Shown in pieces: positions 7,565 to 19,481 of a DNA stretch of 64,000 nt. Origin of the DNA: Bradyrhizobium sp. SSBR45G. GTDB taxonomy: Bacteria > Pseudomonadota > Alphaproteobacteria > Rhizobiales > Xanthobacteraceae. The notes under the pieces are model-generated. The model did not search any database. It worked only from the letters and a program-made list of their open reading frames with translations, and was not told the DNA's origin. Both the position numbers and the translations under genes were made by a program. The DNA lies in the NCBI RefSeq assembly GCF_030159255.1, contig NZ_BSCT01000003.1, positions 62,001 through 126,000 on the forward strand, given 5' to 3'. Each line of letters opens with the position of its first letter. Within the stretch, counting starts at the first letter, position 1.

Positions 7565-9355
7565 ATGACCAAGATGAAGGGCGGCGAAGTCATCGCCGAA
7601 TATCTCGTCAAGCAGAAGGTGCCCTTCGTGATCGGCATCTGCGGACACGGCAATGTCGGCATTCTTGATGCGCTCTACCAGGTGCGTGACCGCGTCAAGC
7701 TGGTGTCGCCCCGCCACGAGCAGTGCGCCGGCCACATGGCCGACGCCTATTTCCGCGTCAAGCACAGTCCGGTCGCGACCCTGACGTCGACCGGGCCCGG
7801 CTCGGCCAACATGGTGATGTCGCTGGCGACCGCGCTGTCGGACTCCTCGAGCTTCCTTGCGATCACCGCCAATGTTCCGACGTCGCAGGCCAATCGCGCG
7901 CCGTTCCAGGAATTGTACGCGCACAACCAGGCTGATTTCGCCCAGGTGCTGCGCCCGGTGGTGAAGCGTTCGTTCCAGCCGAGCCGCGTCGACATGTTGC
8001 CGTTGGCGCTGCGCCAAGCCTTCGACACCATGGTCACGGGACGTCCCGGCCCGGTCAATCTCGATATTCCGTACAACGTCTTCCAGGAGGAGGCCGACAT
8101 CGAGCTGCCGCCGCTGTCGCATGTTCACGGCAGTCACCGGCCGAGTGCGAGCGAGGCCGACGTCACCAAGGCGCTCGATCTGATCGAGGCCGCCAGGCGG
8201 CCGGTGTTCTTCATCGGGCAGGGCACGACCCTGTCCGAGGCCGGTCCCGAGATCAGCGCGCTGCAGAGCCGCTACGGCATTCCGGTCATCACCTCGCCCA
8301 ATGGCATGGGCTGCGTGCCGGCGGATGATCCGCTGACGCTCGGCTTCATCGGTCGCAACGGCGCCTATCCGGCCAATCAGGCCGGCCGTCACGCCGACCT
8401 CGTGCTCTGCATCGGCACACGTTTCGACGACCGTTCGTCGTCGAGCTGGCACCAGGGCTACTCCTGGAATTTTCCGTCGACGAAGCTGCTGCAGGTCGAC
8501 ATCGATCCGGCGGAGCTTGGCCGCAACTATCCGCCGACGCTCGGCATCATCGCCGACGCCAAGACCTTCGCCGCGCAACTGCTCGCGGCGCTGGAGCATC
8601 GCCCCGCAATTCGCCGCGACAATTTCGCGGCGTGGCGCGATGAGATCGGGACCTGGAAGGCGGAGTGGGAGGCCTTCGTGCGGCCGCACTTCAGCGCCGA
8701 CACCACGCCGATCCGGCCGGAATATGTCGTCGCTGCCCTGCAGGATGTGCTGCCGGATGACGTGATCCTGTCGCTCGATTCCGGCGTGCATCACAACTGG
8801 TTCATGCAGTTCTGGCAGCCGAAGCGGCCGCAGAGCATGCTGAACAGCTGGGGTTTTTCGTCGATGGGGTTCGGCGTCTGCGGCGTGCTCGGAGCCCAAC
8901 TTGCCGCGCCCGACCGTCCCTGCGTCGCCGTCGTCGGCGATGGCGGCTTCATGATGGCGCCCTACGTTGTCGCGACGGCCGTCGAATATGATCTCCCATG
9001 TATCTGGATCGTCTGGAACAATTTTGCCTGGAGCGCGATCCGCGATTTGCAGTACGGCCTGTTCGAAGGCCGCGAGCTCGGCACCGCGTTCTATCGTGGC
9101 AATCAGGGGCCCGGCGGAGATCGCTACAACCCCGACTTCGCGGCCTGGGCGCGCGCCTGCGGCGCCGACGGCGTGACGGTGACCCGCAGCGCCGACCTGC
9201 GCGGTGCAGTGGAGACCGCGATCAAGAACCGCCGGCCCTGCGTGATCGATCTGCATGTCGATGCCGAGGTGCGTCCGCCATCGACGGGCACCTGGGAGCT
9301 GCCGCCGATCCCCTTCAAGGAGCCGGTGTTCGGCAAGCCTCATAAACGCGACTGA
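7565..9355 (+). CDS. Thiamine-diphosphate-dependent enzyme, acetolactate synthase/decarboxylase superfamily
   Basis: This 596-residue ThDP enzyme has three domains. The PYR domain carries the activating glutamate Glu52 in RHEQCAGHMADAYF. The central domain follows, and the PP domain has the cofactor signature GDGGF (from about residue 458) ending in WNN. Length and order fit acetolactate synthase, benzoylformate decarboxylase, oxalyl-CoA decarboxylase and related enzymes. The neighbourhood (aldehyde dehydrogenase, acid-type ABC importer) argues for a 2-oxoacid decarboxylase or carboligase in catabolism, not branched-chain amino-acid synthesis; no small regulatory subunit follows. The exact reaction is undetermined. 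Confidence 0.85.
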   Translation: MTKMKGGEVIAEYLVKQKVPFVIGICGHGNVGILDALYQVRDRVKLVSPRHEQCAGHMADAYFRVKHSPVATLTSTGPGSANMVMSLATALSDSSSFLAITANVPTSQANRAPFQELYAHNQADFAQVLRPVVKRSFQPSRVDMLPLALRQAFDTMVTGRPGPVNLDIPYNVFQEEADIELPPLSHVHGSHRPSASEADVTKALDLIEAARRPVFFIGQGTTLSEAGPEISALQSRYGIPVITSPNGMGCVPADDPLTLGFIGRNGAYPANQAGRHADLVLCIGTRFDDRSSSSWHQGYSWNFPSTKLLQVDIDPAELGRNYPPTLGIIADAKTFAAQLLAALEHRPAIRRDNFAAWRDEIGTWKAEWEAFVRPHFSADTTPIRPEYVVAALQDVLPDDVILSLDSGVHHNWFMQFWQPKRPQSMLNSWGFSSMGFGVCGVLGAQLAAPDRPCVAVVGDGGFMMAPYVVATAVEYDLPCIWIVWNNFAWSAIRDLQYGLFEGRELGTAFYRGNQGPGGDRYNPDFAAWARACGADGVTVTRSADLRGAVETAIKNRRPCVIDLHVDAEVRPPSTGTWELPPIPFKEPVFGKPHKRD

Positions 9356-9397
9356 CGATACAAAACAAAGATAACAACATCGAGAGGGAGGAGCACC

Positions 9398-10636
9398 ATG
9401 TTGAAGCGTGATCTGAACCGGCGATCTTTCATGCGCGCGTCGGCCGGCGCGGCCGCGGCATCCGTGCTCGGCGTCGGCGGTCCCGCGCGGGCCCAGTCCG
9501 ACGAGCCCGTCCGCATCGGCATGATCTATGCCAAGCAGGGGCCGGGTGCCTCGATCGGTGAGTACCTGCAGCGTGGCAGCGCGCTCGCGGTCGAGCAGGC
9601 CGGCGGCAAGGTGTTGGGTCGCCCGATCGAACTGGTCTGGTTGGACGAGCCTAATCCCCAGGTGTCGCAGCAGAACATGCAGCGGCTGGTCGACGAGAGC
9701 AAGGTCGTCGCGGTGGTGGGCGGCAACTACTCGTCGTCGGCGCTCGCCATGATGAGCGTTGCCAATCGCGAGAAGGTGCCGCTGATCCTGACCGGCGCCG
9801 CGGCCAGCGAGATCACCGGCAAGAGCTGCAGCAAGTACACGTTCCGGACCCAGGCGACCGTGCCGGTTCAGATGGCCGGCCTGATGCCCTACGTCTCCAG
9901 CATCGGCAAGAAGGTGTATTTCATCACGGCGTCCTATGCCTTCGGCCAGGACATCCTGCGCGCCTCGCGCGCGATGCTGAAGCAGGTCGATGCCACCGAG
10001 GTCGGGGTCGACGAGGTGCCGATCAACACCGCAGACTACAGCTCCTACATCCTCAAGATCCGCCAGGCCAAGCCGGACGTGATCGTCGGCGGCCTGGTGG
10101 GCGGTGACTTCTCCAACTTCCTGAAGCAGTGGAACGAGATGGGGATGAAGGACAAGATCCCCTATGCGGCGGTCGCCGTGACCGACACCGACTTCTGGGA
10201 CGTCGGGCCGCAAGCCTCGACCGGCATCTACATCAAGCCCTGGTACTACAACAATCCGAAGAATACCGCCGCCGAGCAGAAGCTGATCGAGGATTTCAAG
10301 AGGAAGTACAATCAGCCGCCGTCGGACAAGACCTGGTCGGGCTGGATCGGCATGCGGGCGCTGCTGGAATCGATCGAGGCGGCGAAGTCGACCGAGGCCG
10401 CTCAGCTCGTGGCGCATCTCGAGCAGTGGAAGAACACCGAAGGCGAGTTTCCGTTCTTCTTCCGCGACTGGGATCACCAGCTGGTGCGCCCGGCCGTCAT
10501 CGTCCAGATCAAGAAGCAGATCACCGACAAGTTCGACTATTTCGACGTGCTGAAGAACACCTCGGCGACCGCCGAGGAGACGGCGAAGGCGTTCGGTACC
10601 AAGGAGGATATCGGCTGCAGCATGCCCTCGCTCTGA
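9398..10636 (+). CDS. ABC transporter substrate-binding protein, LivJ/HAAT family, Tat-exported
   Basis: This 412-residue periplasmic binding protein has a twin-arginine signal (NRRSFMRASAGAAAASVLGV, cleavage near ARAQS). A type-I periplasmic binding fold follows: VRIGMIYAKQGPGASIGEYL, then VVAVVGGNYSSSALAMMSVA. Family members bind branched-chain amino acids, amides, aromatic acids or other carboxylates. It is followed at 46 bp by a LivH permease and then a fused LivMGF protein, making a complete importer. RBS GGGAGGAGC precedes the ATG. Substrate identity should match the enzymes of this operon. Confidence 0.9.
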   Translation: MLKRDLNRRSFMRASAGAAAASVLGVGGPARAQSDEPVRIGMIYAKQGPGASIGEYLQRGSALAVEQAGGKVLGRPIELVWLDEPNPQVSQQNMQRLVDESKVVAVVGGNYSSSALAMMSVANREKVPLILTGAAASEITGKSCSKYTFRTQATVPVQMAGLMPYVSSIGKKVYFITASYAFGQDILRASRAMLKQVDATEVGVDEVPINTADYSSYILKIRQAKPDVIVGGLVGGDFSNFLKQWNEMGMKDKIPYAAVAVTDTDFWDVGPQASTGIYIKPWYYNNPKNTAAEQKLIEDFKRKYNQPPSDKTWSGWIGMRALLESIEAAKSTEAAQLVAHLEQWKNTEGEFPFFFRDWDHQLVRPAVIVQIKKQITDKFDYFDVLKNTSATAEETAKAFGTKEDIGCSMPSL

Positions 10637-10682
10637 GGCGGCGGCGACCCTTGTTCCTGCAGCGTACTGACAGGCTCGAACG

Positions 10683-11548
10683 ATGCTCGACACTCTCGTC
10701 TCCCAGGCGGCCAATGGACTCGTGCTCGGCTTCATCTACGTGCTGATCGCCGTAGGCCTGTCGATCACCTTCGGCCTGCTCGGCGTCATCAACTTCGCGC
10801 ATGGCGCCTTCTTCGCACTGGGGGCCTACGTGGCGTGGCAGCTGTTCCAGCTGTTCGGCTGGAGCGCCGTGATCCTGGCGCCGCCGGTGGTCGGGCTGGT
10901 CGGCATGGCCGTGGAGGTGACGATCATCCGTCGCCTCTACGGCAAGGAGCCTCTGCTCAGTCTGATCGTGACCTTTGCGCTGGCGCTCCTGATCGAAGCG
11001 GTGATCCGCTACGCCTGGGGCGCCGACGGCAAGCCGTTCAATCCGCCGCCGGCCTTTGCAGGGATCGTTGAAGTTGGCCCTCTCCTGATCACCAAATATC
11101 GCGTCGCCGTGCTGGGCGCGACCACCGCGACCTTGCTCGGCCTATGGGGCTTCCTGGCGTTCACACCCTATGGCCGGATCCTGCGTGCCGGCAGCCGGGA
11201 CCCGGAAATGGTGGAATTGCTCGGCATCAATCTGCCGCGGGTGCTCACCGCGGTGTTCGGGCTCGGCTGCATGCTGGCGGCGATCGCTGGCGTGCTGGCC
11301 GCGCCGCTGTGGACGGTGTCGCCGTCCATGGCTGCCAATGCGGTGATGCCCGCGTTCGTGATCGTTGCCATCGGCGGCCTCGGCTCCTTTCGGGGCGCCG
11401 TGGTCGCCGGACTCGCGGTTGGTATCGTCACCTCGCTGACCATCCAGTTCTGGCCCGAGGCGGCCGCCGCATCGATGTATGCCCTGATGTTCGCGATCAT
11501 GCTGTTGCGGCCGCGCGGGCTGTTTGGCGAGCGCTGGGAGCGTTTCGA

Positions 11549-11552
<4 letters not shown>
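10683..11552 (+). CDS. Branched-chain-type ABC transporter permease (LivH family)
   Basis: This 289-residue inner-membrane permease is highly hydrophobic. It has the LivH hallmarks GLSITFGLLGVINFAHGAFF near the N-terminus and FVIVAIGGLGSFRGAVVAGL near the C-terminus, the cytoplasmic coupling region. It would pair with the LivM domain of the next gene. The stop codon overlaps the start of that gene (ATGA), which implies translational coupling. Confidence 0.92.
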
Positions 11553-14128
<2,576 letters not shown>

Positions 14129-14189
14129 GTATCCCGCCCAGCATATTCTGCTCGCCAGCCTGATCTGAGCTTTCCTGAGGAGATGAGAC

Positions 14190-14612
14190 ATGACCATCGT
14201 CGTACCCGGACCGACTGCCTTTGCGAACGCTGCAACAGAGAAAAAGGCGGTCACGCGCAATCTCGCCGAAATCTTCTGGACCCAGTATCCGGGCCACTAC
14301 AATCAGGCGCTGTCGAAGGCGATCGTGACGCCGGACACCACCGGCTGCCGCTTCTTCGACTATCGCATCTCCTCCTACGAGCCAGGCGCGCATGTCGAGA
14401 GCCATTCCCATGAGGTGCAGGAGCAGATCTATCACGTGCTGTCGGGCGAGGGCATCCTGATCCTCGATGGCGAGCGCCGGCTGGTCCGTGCCAACGACGT
14501 CACCTACATTCCGCCGGGCGTGGTGCACGAATTCCACTGCACAGGCAACGACCCGCTGCTGTTCCTCGTGATCACCAGCCCGCCGACCGACGAGGAGCCG
14601 GCGCCGCGGTGA
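14190..14612 (+). CDS. Small cupin-domain protein
   Basis: This 140-residue single-domain cupin has the first metal motif HVESHSHEVQEQIYHVLSGE (His-X3-His-X-His with a following Glu) and the second motif PPGVVHEFH with the remaining His. Such proteins act as metal-dependent isomerases, dioxygenases, decarboxylases or sensors. In this operon, between the transporter and two NAD-dependent enzymes, an isomerase or ring-handling role is possible but cannot be decided. A GAGGAGATG ribosome-binding site precedes ATG 14190. Confidence 0.82.
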   Translation: MTIVVPGPTAFANAATEKKAVTRNLAEIFWTQYPGHYNQALSKAIVTPDTTGCRFFDYRISSYEPGAHVESHSHEVQEQIYHVLSGEGILILDGERRLVRANDVTYIPPGVVHEFHCTGNDPLLFLVITSPPTDEEPAPR

Positions 14613-14622
14613 GGGGCCGGGC

Positions 14623-15612
14623 ATGTCCATGAGCAAGACCATTTTGGTCACCGGCGCCTGCGGTTGGCTCGGCACGGCGATCGTGCAGGCGCTGCTCGCG
14701 CGCGGCGATCGCGTCGTCGCCATCGACCTGGTGGTCTCGCCGGCCATGGCCGTACTCGCCTCGCAACAACAGCTGCTCGTCACCGCCGCGATCGATCTCG
14801 GCGAATGGCATGAAGTGCTGCGGGCGTTCCAGACATTCCGTCCCGACGCCGTCATCCACGCCGCCGCCGTGGTCGGCGTGGTTCAGGCCGCGGATATCCC
14901 GCTGAAGGCGCTGCGGGTCAATGTCGAGGGTGCGATCAACCTGTTCGAGGCGATGCGGCTCTCCGGCGTCAGGCGCGTCGTGCAGATCTCGACCGAGGAG
15001 ACCTATGGCGACTTCCAGGCGGCCATCATCGACGAGGAGCACCCGCAGCAGCCGACCAGCATCTACGGCGTGACCAAGCTCGCAGCCGAGCACTATGGTC
15101 GCGTCTATTCGCGCGATCACGGGCTCGAATGCATCAACGTGCGGACCTGCTGGGTGTACGGACCGCATCTGCCGCGCCTGCGCATGCCGCGCACCTTCAT
15201 CGAGGCCGCGTTGCGCGGCGAGCCCTTCCATCAGGAGGACGGCGGCAATTTCGCGGTCGATCAAGTGTATATCGACGACACCGTGGCCGGCGTGCTGCTC
15301 GCGCTCGACAAGCCGCATCACAGCTTCGACGCCTACAATGTTGCGACCGGTGTGGCGCCGACGCTGCGCGACACGGCCGACGCCGTCAATCGCGCCATTC
15401 CCGGTGCGAGAATCACGGTCGGCGACACCGGTCCCTATCATCATGGCGGCCGCGTGCTGAGCGCCGCCAAGGGCGCGCTCGACATCGGCCGCGCCAAAGC
15501 GGAACTCGGCTATCAGCCGCGCTACGATCTGCAAAAGGGCATCGAGGCGACGATCGAAGCGACGCGGGCCGCGATGGCGACGACATCATCTGCATCAGGG
15601 AATCAAAAATGA
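14623..15612 (+). CDS. NAD-dependent epimerase/dehydratase (extended SDR)
   Basis: This 329-residue extended short-chain dehydrogenase has the nucleotide-binding motif TGACGWLG at residues 10-17. The catalytic element is YGVTKLAAEHYG (Tyr-X3-Lys), with a preceding ISTEETYGD serine/threonine region. Members epimerise, dehydrate or oxidise nucleotide sugars or related hydroxy compounds. The context is catabolic rather than cell-wall related, so a sugar-acid or polyol substrate is more likely than an NDP-sugar. It starts 10 bp after the cupin gene and ends in an ATGA overlap with the next gene. An alternative start six bases downstream is possible. Confidence 0.86.
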   Translation: MSMSKTILVTGACGWLGTAIVQALLARGDRVVAIDLVVSPAMAVLASQQQLLVTAAIDLGEWHEVLRAFQTFRPDAVIHAAAVVGVVQAADIPLKALRVNVEGAINLFEAMRLSGVRRVVQISTEETYGDFQAAIIDEEHPQQPTSIYGVTKLAAEHYGRVYSRDHGLECINVRTCWVYGPHLPRLRMPRTFIEAALRGEPFHQEDGGNFAVDQVYIDDTVAGVLLALDKPHHSFDAYNVATGVAPTLRDTADAVNRAIPGARITVGDTGPYHHGGRVLSAAKGALDIGRAKAELGYQPRYDLQKGIEATIEATRAAMATTSSASGNQK

Positions 15613-16319
15613 CCACCTCTGCTCCGATCGTTCTCATCTTCGGCGGCTCCCGCGGCATCGGCGCCGCCTGCGCACAGGCGTTTGCCGTCGCCGGCTGGCA
15701 GGTGGCCTCGACCTACGCCACCAACCCGTCGGACGGAGGGCCCGGCAGGCAATACAAGGTCGACATTCGCGATGCCGCGTCGGTCGCGCAGGTCTTCGCG
15801 CAAGTTGCCGCCGATTTCGGTGCTGAGCCGCAGGCCGTCATCGCCAACGCCGGCATCAACGTGCCTGCAGGTCCGCTCGCGAGCTTCAAGCCGGAGGACT
15901 TCCGGCTGCTGATGGAGGTGAACGTGATGGGCGCCTTCAACGTGCTGGCGGAAGCGACTCGGCGCGTCCGCGACGGCGGCGCCATCGTCGCGATCACGAC
16001 GTCGTTGGTCCGCCACGCGGTGCCGGGCACCGGGCCCTATGCGGCCACCAAGGCCGCGGTCGAAAGCCTGGTGCGGTCGATGGCGAAGGAGCTCTCGGCG
16101 CGCGGTGTTCGAGTCAATGCCGTGGCGCCCGGTCCGGTCGACACCGATCTTTTCAATGCCGGCAAGACTGAGGAAGCCAAGCAGCGCATGGCGGCGTTCA
16201 GCCCGTTCAATCGCATCGGCAAGCCCGGCGAGATTGCGGAGGTCGTTCGCTTCCTGGCCTCCGACGAGGCGTCCTGGGTTCAGGGCCAGATCGTGCAGCC
16301 CAACGGCGGCATGGTATGA
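15609..16319 (+). CDS. Short-chain dehydrogenase/reductase (classical SDR)
   Basis: This 236-residue classical SDR has the cofactor motif FGGSRGIGAACA at about residues 11-22, NAG in IANAGINV, and the active-site YAATKAAVE (Tyr-X3-Lys) preceded by ITTSLV. The closing IVQPNGGMV is the usual C-terminal signature. It should oxidise or reduce a hydroxyl/keto group with NAD(P). The ATG overlaps the stop of the epimerase gene and the stop overlaps the start of the FAD oxidoreductase gene, so the three are translationally coupled. Confidence 0.9.
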   Translation: MTTSAPIVLIFGGSRGIGAACAQAFAVAGWQVASTYATNPSDGGPGRQYKVDIRDAASVAQVFAQVAADFGAEPQAVIANAGINVPAGPLASFKPEDFRLLMEVNVMGAFNVLAEATRRVRDGGAIVAITTSLVRHAVPGTGPYAATKAAVESLVRSMAKELSARGVRVNAVAPGPVDTDLFNAGKTEEAKQRMAAFSPFNRIGKPGEIAEVVRFLASDEASWVQGQIVQPNGGMV

Positions 16320-18019
16320 CCGAGATGGCGCCGGCCGAAGCCGGCGAGACGTTCGATGTCGTCGTCGTCGGAGCGGGTGCGGGCGGCATGACGGCGGCAA
16401 CCATCGCCGCCGCTGACGGCTGCTCGGTGCTGCTGCTGGAGCAGGCCGAATTCATCGGCGGCACCACCGCGATCTCCGGCGGCATGGTCTGGATTCCTGC
16501 CAATCACAAAGCGGCTGCGGAGGGGCGGGCGGATACGCTGGAGGCGGCGCGGACGTATTTGGCACAGACCGTGCCGGGGCAGGACCGTACGCGGCTCGAG
16601 ACGTTCCTTGCATTTGGCGACGAAGCCTTGCGCGATCTTGAGGCCCGCACGGCGCTGCGGCTGCAGCCGGTGCCGACCTATCCGGACTATTATCCCGACC
16701 TGCCCGGCGCCACTGCGGGTGGCAGGGTGCTGGAGCCGCTGCCATTCGATGCGCGCGGCCTCGGCGACGCCTTTGTGCTGCTGCGCGACCCCTTGCCGGA
16801 GTTCATGCTGTTCGGCGGCATGATGATCAGCCGCCAGGATATCCCGCATCTGCGCCGTGCCGGCCGATCGTTGCGCTCGGCCCTGCATGTGGCCAGGTTG
16901 ATCGCGCGCTATGGCCTGCAGCGGCTCACGGCGCGGCGCGGCACCACGCTTTATCTCGGCAACGCGCTGGCAGCGCGGCTGCTGCGCTCGGTACTCGATC
17001 GTGGCGTCGTGATCCGCACCGGCACCTCCGTCCAGCAGCTTGAGGCCGACGCGCAGGGCAGGGTCTCGAGGCTCGAAATCATCGATCGCTCCGGCCGCTG
17101 CTGGATCAATGCAAGACGCGGCGTGGTGCTCGCGACCGGCGGGCTGTCGCATGATGCCGAACTGCGCCGCCGCTACGTGCCGCAGGCCGCCGGCACGCTG
17201 TCAGCCACCGTCGATCCCGGTGCCGCACCGCGCGGCGCGCGGTTGGCCGCAGCACTGGGCGCGTGCCTGTCGCCACCGACGAAAGACGGCGCGTTCTGGG
17301 TGCCTGCTTCGACCTTCACACGGGCCGACGGCAGTCGCGGCATCTTCCCGCACACGGTCACCGATCGCGCCAAGCCCGGCCTGATCGCGGTCGATGGCAC
17401 CGGCCGCCGCTTCGTCAATGAGGCGGTGTCCTACCACGAGTTCGTGCGCGCGCAGCTCAAGCACGCCGCAGCTGTTCCTGCCTGGCTGATCTGCGATCGC
17501 CGCTTCCTGTGGAGATACGGCCTCGGCAAGATCAAGCCGTTCACGCGCAATGTCGCTGATGACGTCGCCGCCGGCTATCTCAAGCGGGCCGACACTCTGG
17601 ACGCGCTCGCGGAGACGATCGGCGTCCCGGCGCAGGCGCTGACTGCAACCGTCAACGAGTTCAACGCTGGTGCGGTCCGCGGCGAGGATCCCGCCTTCGG
17701 CCGCGGCGGCAACATCTATCAGCGCGCGCTCGGCGACGTCGATCAGCATCCCAATCCCTGCGTCGCGCCGATCACGCAGCCACCTTTCCATGCCGTCGCG
17801 GTTTACCCGGCCGATCTCGGCATGTCCGCAGGCGTCGTCACCGATGTGCGCGGGAGGGTGCTGCGCGCGGATGGCTCGCCAATTCCTGGCCTGTTCGCCT
17901 GCGGCAACGACATGGCCTCGATCATGGAAGGGGCCTATCCCGGGCCCGGCATCACATTGGGTCCGGCGCTGGTCTTCGGCTGGCTTGTGGGCAGAACTGT
18001 CGCCGGCGCGAATGTTTGA
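16316..18019 (+). CDS. FAD-dependent oxidoreductase, 3-ketosteroid-dehydrogenase/fumarate-reductase family
   Basis: This 567-residue flavoprotein belongs to the FAD_binding_2 family. The dinucleotide motif VVVGAGAGGMTAATIAA lies near the N-terminus, followed by GGTTAISGGMVWIPAN, typical of KstD-like enzymes. The C-terminal FAD contact region reads GLFACGNDMASIMEGAYPGP then GITLGPALVFG. Members catalyse desaturation of ketosteroids or cyclic ketones, or reduction of unsaturated acids. It is the last gene of the nine-gene run, which suggests dehydrogenation of a ring or carboxylic acid substrate. A steroid substrate is not supported by the neighbours. Confidence 0.88.
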   Translation: MTEMAPAEAGETFDVVVVGAGAGGMTAATIAAADGCSVLLLEQAEFIGGTTAISGGMVWIPANHKAAAEGRADTLEAARTYLAQTVPGQDRTRLETFLAFGDEALRDLEARTALRLQPVPTYPDYYPDLPGATAGGRVLEPLPFDARGLGDAFVLLRDPLPEFMLFGGMMISRQDIPHLRRAGRSLRSALHVARLIARYGLQRLTARRGTTLYLGNALAARLLRSVLDRGVVIRTGTSVQQLEADAQGRVSRLEIIDRSGRCWINARRGVVLATGGLSHDAELRRRYVPQAAGTLSATVDPGAAPRGARLAAALGACLSPPTKDGAFWVPASTFTRADGSRGIFPHTVTDRAKPGLIAVDGTGRRFVNEAVSYHEFVRAQLKHAAAVPAWLICDRRFLWRYGLGKIKPFTRNVADDVAAGYLKRADTLDALAETIGVPAQALTATVNEFNAGAVRGEDPAFGRGGNIYQRALGDVDQHPNPCVAPITQPPFHAVAVYPADLGMSAGVVTDVRGRVLRADGSPIPGLFACGNDMASIMEGAYPGPGITLGPALVFGWLVGRTVAGANV

Positions 18020-18099
18020 AATCTCTGCTTGACGTTCTCGACCTCGGGAGGCCTCATCATCGCGTGCGGCCTTGGTTTTGCCCGAGCGAAGACTGATGC

Positions 18100-18264
18100 G
18101 AAAATTCCCTCCGTCTGCGCTTCTTCGAGCGCTGGCGCGACGCCGTCGCGCCCAAGGCGCATTTCGCCCGACCCGAGTCACGGGCCTTCGTGCAGGAGGT
18201 TGCCAAGCTCTGCGCGAGACCGCCCGTGATGACGATCTATGAGGCCGAGGAGAAATCGTTCTAG
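18100..18264 (+). pseudogene. C-terminal fragment of an antibiotic-biosynthesis-monooxygenase (quinol monooxygenase) domain protein
   Basis: In the frame ending at TAG 18262, about 50 residues read as the second half of an ABM/YgiN-like ferredoxin-fold domain: RFFERWRDAVAPKAHFARPE, then SRAFVQEVAKLCARPP and a terminal MTIYEAEEKSF. An in-frame stop at 18094 lies directly upstream and no N-terminal half with its catalytic region is recognisable. It is best read as a gene remnant left beside the operon end. The family call rests on the ERW-HF-FV pattern only. Confidence 0.5.
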
Positions 18265-18409
18265 CGTCGGTCGGCGTACCACCTCGGCAATTCGCGTCGG
18301 AGTGGGCCGGCACCGCCGTGAGTCCAGCACCTCGATTGATCTCCGCTATACTGATATGGGATCACAAGCGTCGCGGCGGCGGCGATCCCGTCTTCATGTG
18401 TGGCGGCCA

Positions 18410-18787
18410 ATGAACAAAACGATTCTCAAGGCAGTTCTGCGCAGGAACAAGTGGTTTGCCGGCCTTCCTCCGTCATCGGCCGACAGCATCCTTCGCCTGG
18501 GTCGCATCCGGAGCGCGGACAATTCTCTGATCTATTCCGCAAGTGACTCACGGGACGGATTGATTGCCTTGGTGTCGGGGCAGGTGCGCCTGACGAGCTT
18601 TTCCCGGTCCGGCAATCCCTCCTTCCTGCTGATCTCTTCGCCCGGATCCTGGATCGGCGTCACCTCGGCCCTCGACGGGCGCCCCTATGGCTACGACGCG
18701 TTCGCCATCGCAGCGGTCTATCCGGGGGGCATCGCCGTCGTCGGCTGGATCACCCGCCACAGCGACATCCTGGATGGGCCGTGGATC
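18410..18787 (+). pseudogene. Truncated Crp/Fnr-family regulator (cyclic-nucleotide-binding domain only)
   Basis: From ATG 18410 the frame encodes about 125 residues resembling the N-terminal effector domain of Crp/Fnr regulators: NKWFAGLPPSSADSILRLGR, then GLIALVSGQVRLTSFSRSGN and a PGSWIGVTSALDGRPYGYDA segment. The dimerisation helix and C-terminal HTH are missing. The frame runs straight into the antisense strand of the aldolase gene, whose stop codon is at 18786. The downstream half is not seen elsewhere in the window. The break coincides with the edge of the sugar/cyclitol locus, so it likely marks a recombination junction. Confidence 0.65.
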
Positions 18788-19481
18788 AGGTCGCTTTCAG
18801 CCGAGGTACGTCGCCCACGCCATCCAGATCCGGGGCCTGGCCGTAGCCCATGCGACGGATCTGCTCGTGGACCTGTGCCATCTCGGCTTCGGTCAGGCGC
18901 GGCGGTTCGCCGATTGCCAGCGCATGGACGTACATCCTGGCCAGCGTCTCCACCTCGACGGCGAGCCAGAGCGCCTTTTCGAAGCTCGGCCCCGTGACGA
19001 TCAGTCCGTGATGACCAAGCAGGCAGGCGTTGCGTCCCTCCAGCGCGGCGAGCGCGTGATCCGACAGCGCCTGGGTGCCGAAACAGGCGTAGGGCGCACA
19101 GCGGATGTCGTTGCCGCCTGCGACCGCGACCATGTAGTGGAAGCAGGGAATGGCGCGCTCGTGCACGGCCAGGATGGTGGAAAAGGTCGAGTGCGTATGC
19201 AGCACCACGTTGACGTCGTCCCGCGCCTTAAGGATGTCGCGATGAAAGCGCCACTCCGACGAGGGCCGATGATTGCCCTCATACTCGGCGGAAAAATCCA
19301 TCGCAACGATGTCGTCCGCGGTCATGCGCTCATAAGGCAGCGAGGTGGGCGTGATCAGCATCCCACCGGGAATTCGGTGCGAGAGATTGCCCGAGGTGCC
19401 CTGGTTGAGACCGTTGCGGTTCATGTCGCGGCAGGTATCGACGATGCCCTGGCGAAGGTCCATGTGGCGATCGGTGATCAT
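18786..19481 (-). CDS. Class II aldolase/adducin-family protein (fuculose-/rhamnulose-phosphate-aldolase-like)
   Basis: This 231-residue protein has the class II aldolase fold. The zinc ligands are visible as VVLHTHSTFS and LLGHHGLIVTG, with the substrate-phosphate loop NQGTSGNLSHR near residue 27. Relatives cleave L-fuculose-1-, L-rhamnulose-1- or ribulose-phosphates to DHAP and an aldehyde. The gene follows an FGGY kinase (ATGA overlap at 19478-19481), the classic kinase-aldolase order for L-sugars or polyols. It is the last gene of a minus-strand transporter operon, and its 3' end abuts a truncated Crp/Fnr gene on the other strand. Confidence 0.87.
   Translation of the reverse strand: MITDRHMDLRQGIVDTCRDMNRNGLNQGTSGNLSHRIPGGMLITPTSLPYERMTADDIVAMDFSAEYEGNHRPSSEWRFHRDILKARDDVNVVLHTHSTFSTILAVHERAIPCFHYMVAVAGGNDIRCAPYACFGTQALSDHALAALEGRNACLLGHHGLIVTGPSFEKALWLAVEVETLARMYVHALAIGEPPRLTEAEMAQVHEQIRRMGYGQAPDLDGVGDVPRLKAT

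Noticed and set aside
7565..9355. Biosynthetic acetolactate synthase (ilvB/ilvI)
   Set aside because: There is no regulatory small subunit or ilvC nearby, and the gene is inside a transporter/ALDH operon. The superfamily alone does not support the biosynthetic call.
7544..10735. Very long open frame (about 1060 codons) on the minus strand
   Set aside because: It is antisense to the ThDP enzyme and binding-protein genes, has an Arg/Asp/Gly/His-rich translation without any family resemblance, and is a known effect of high third-position GC.
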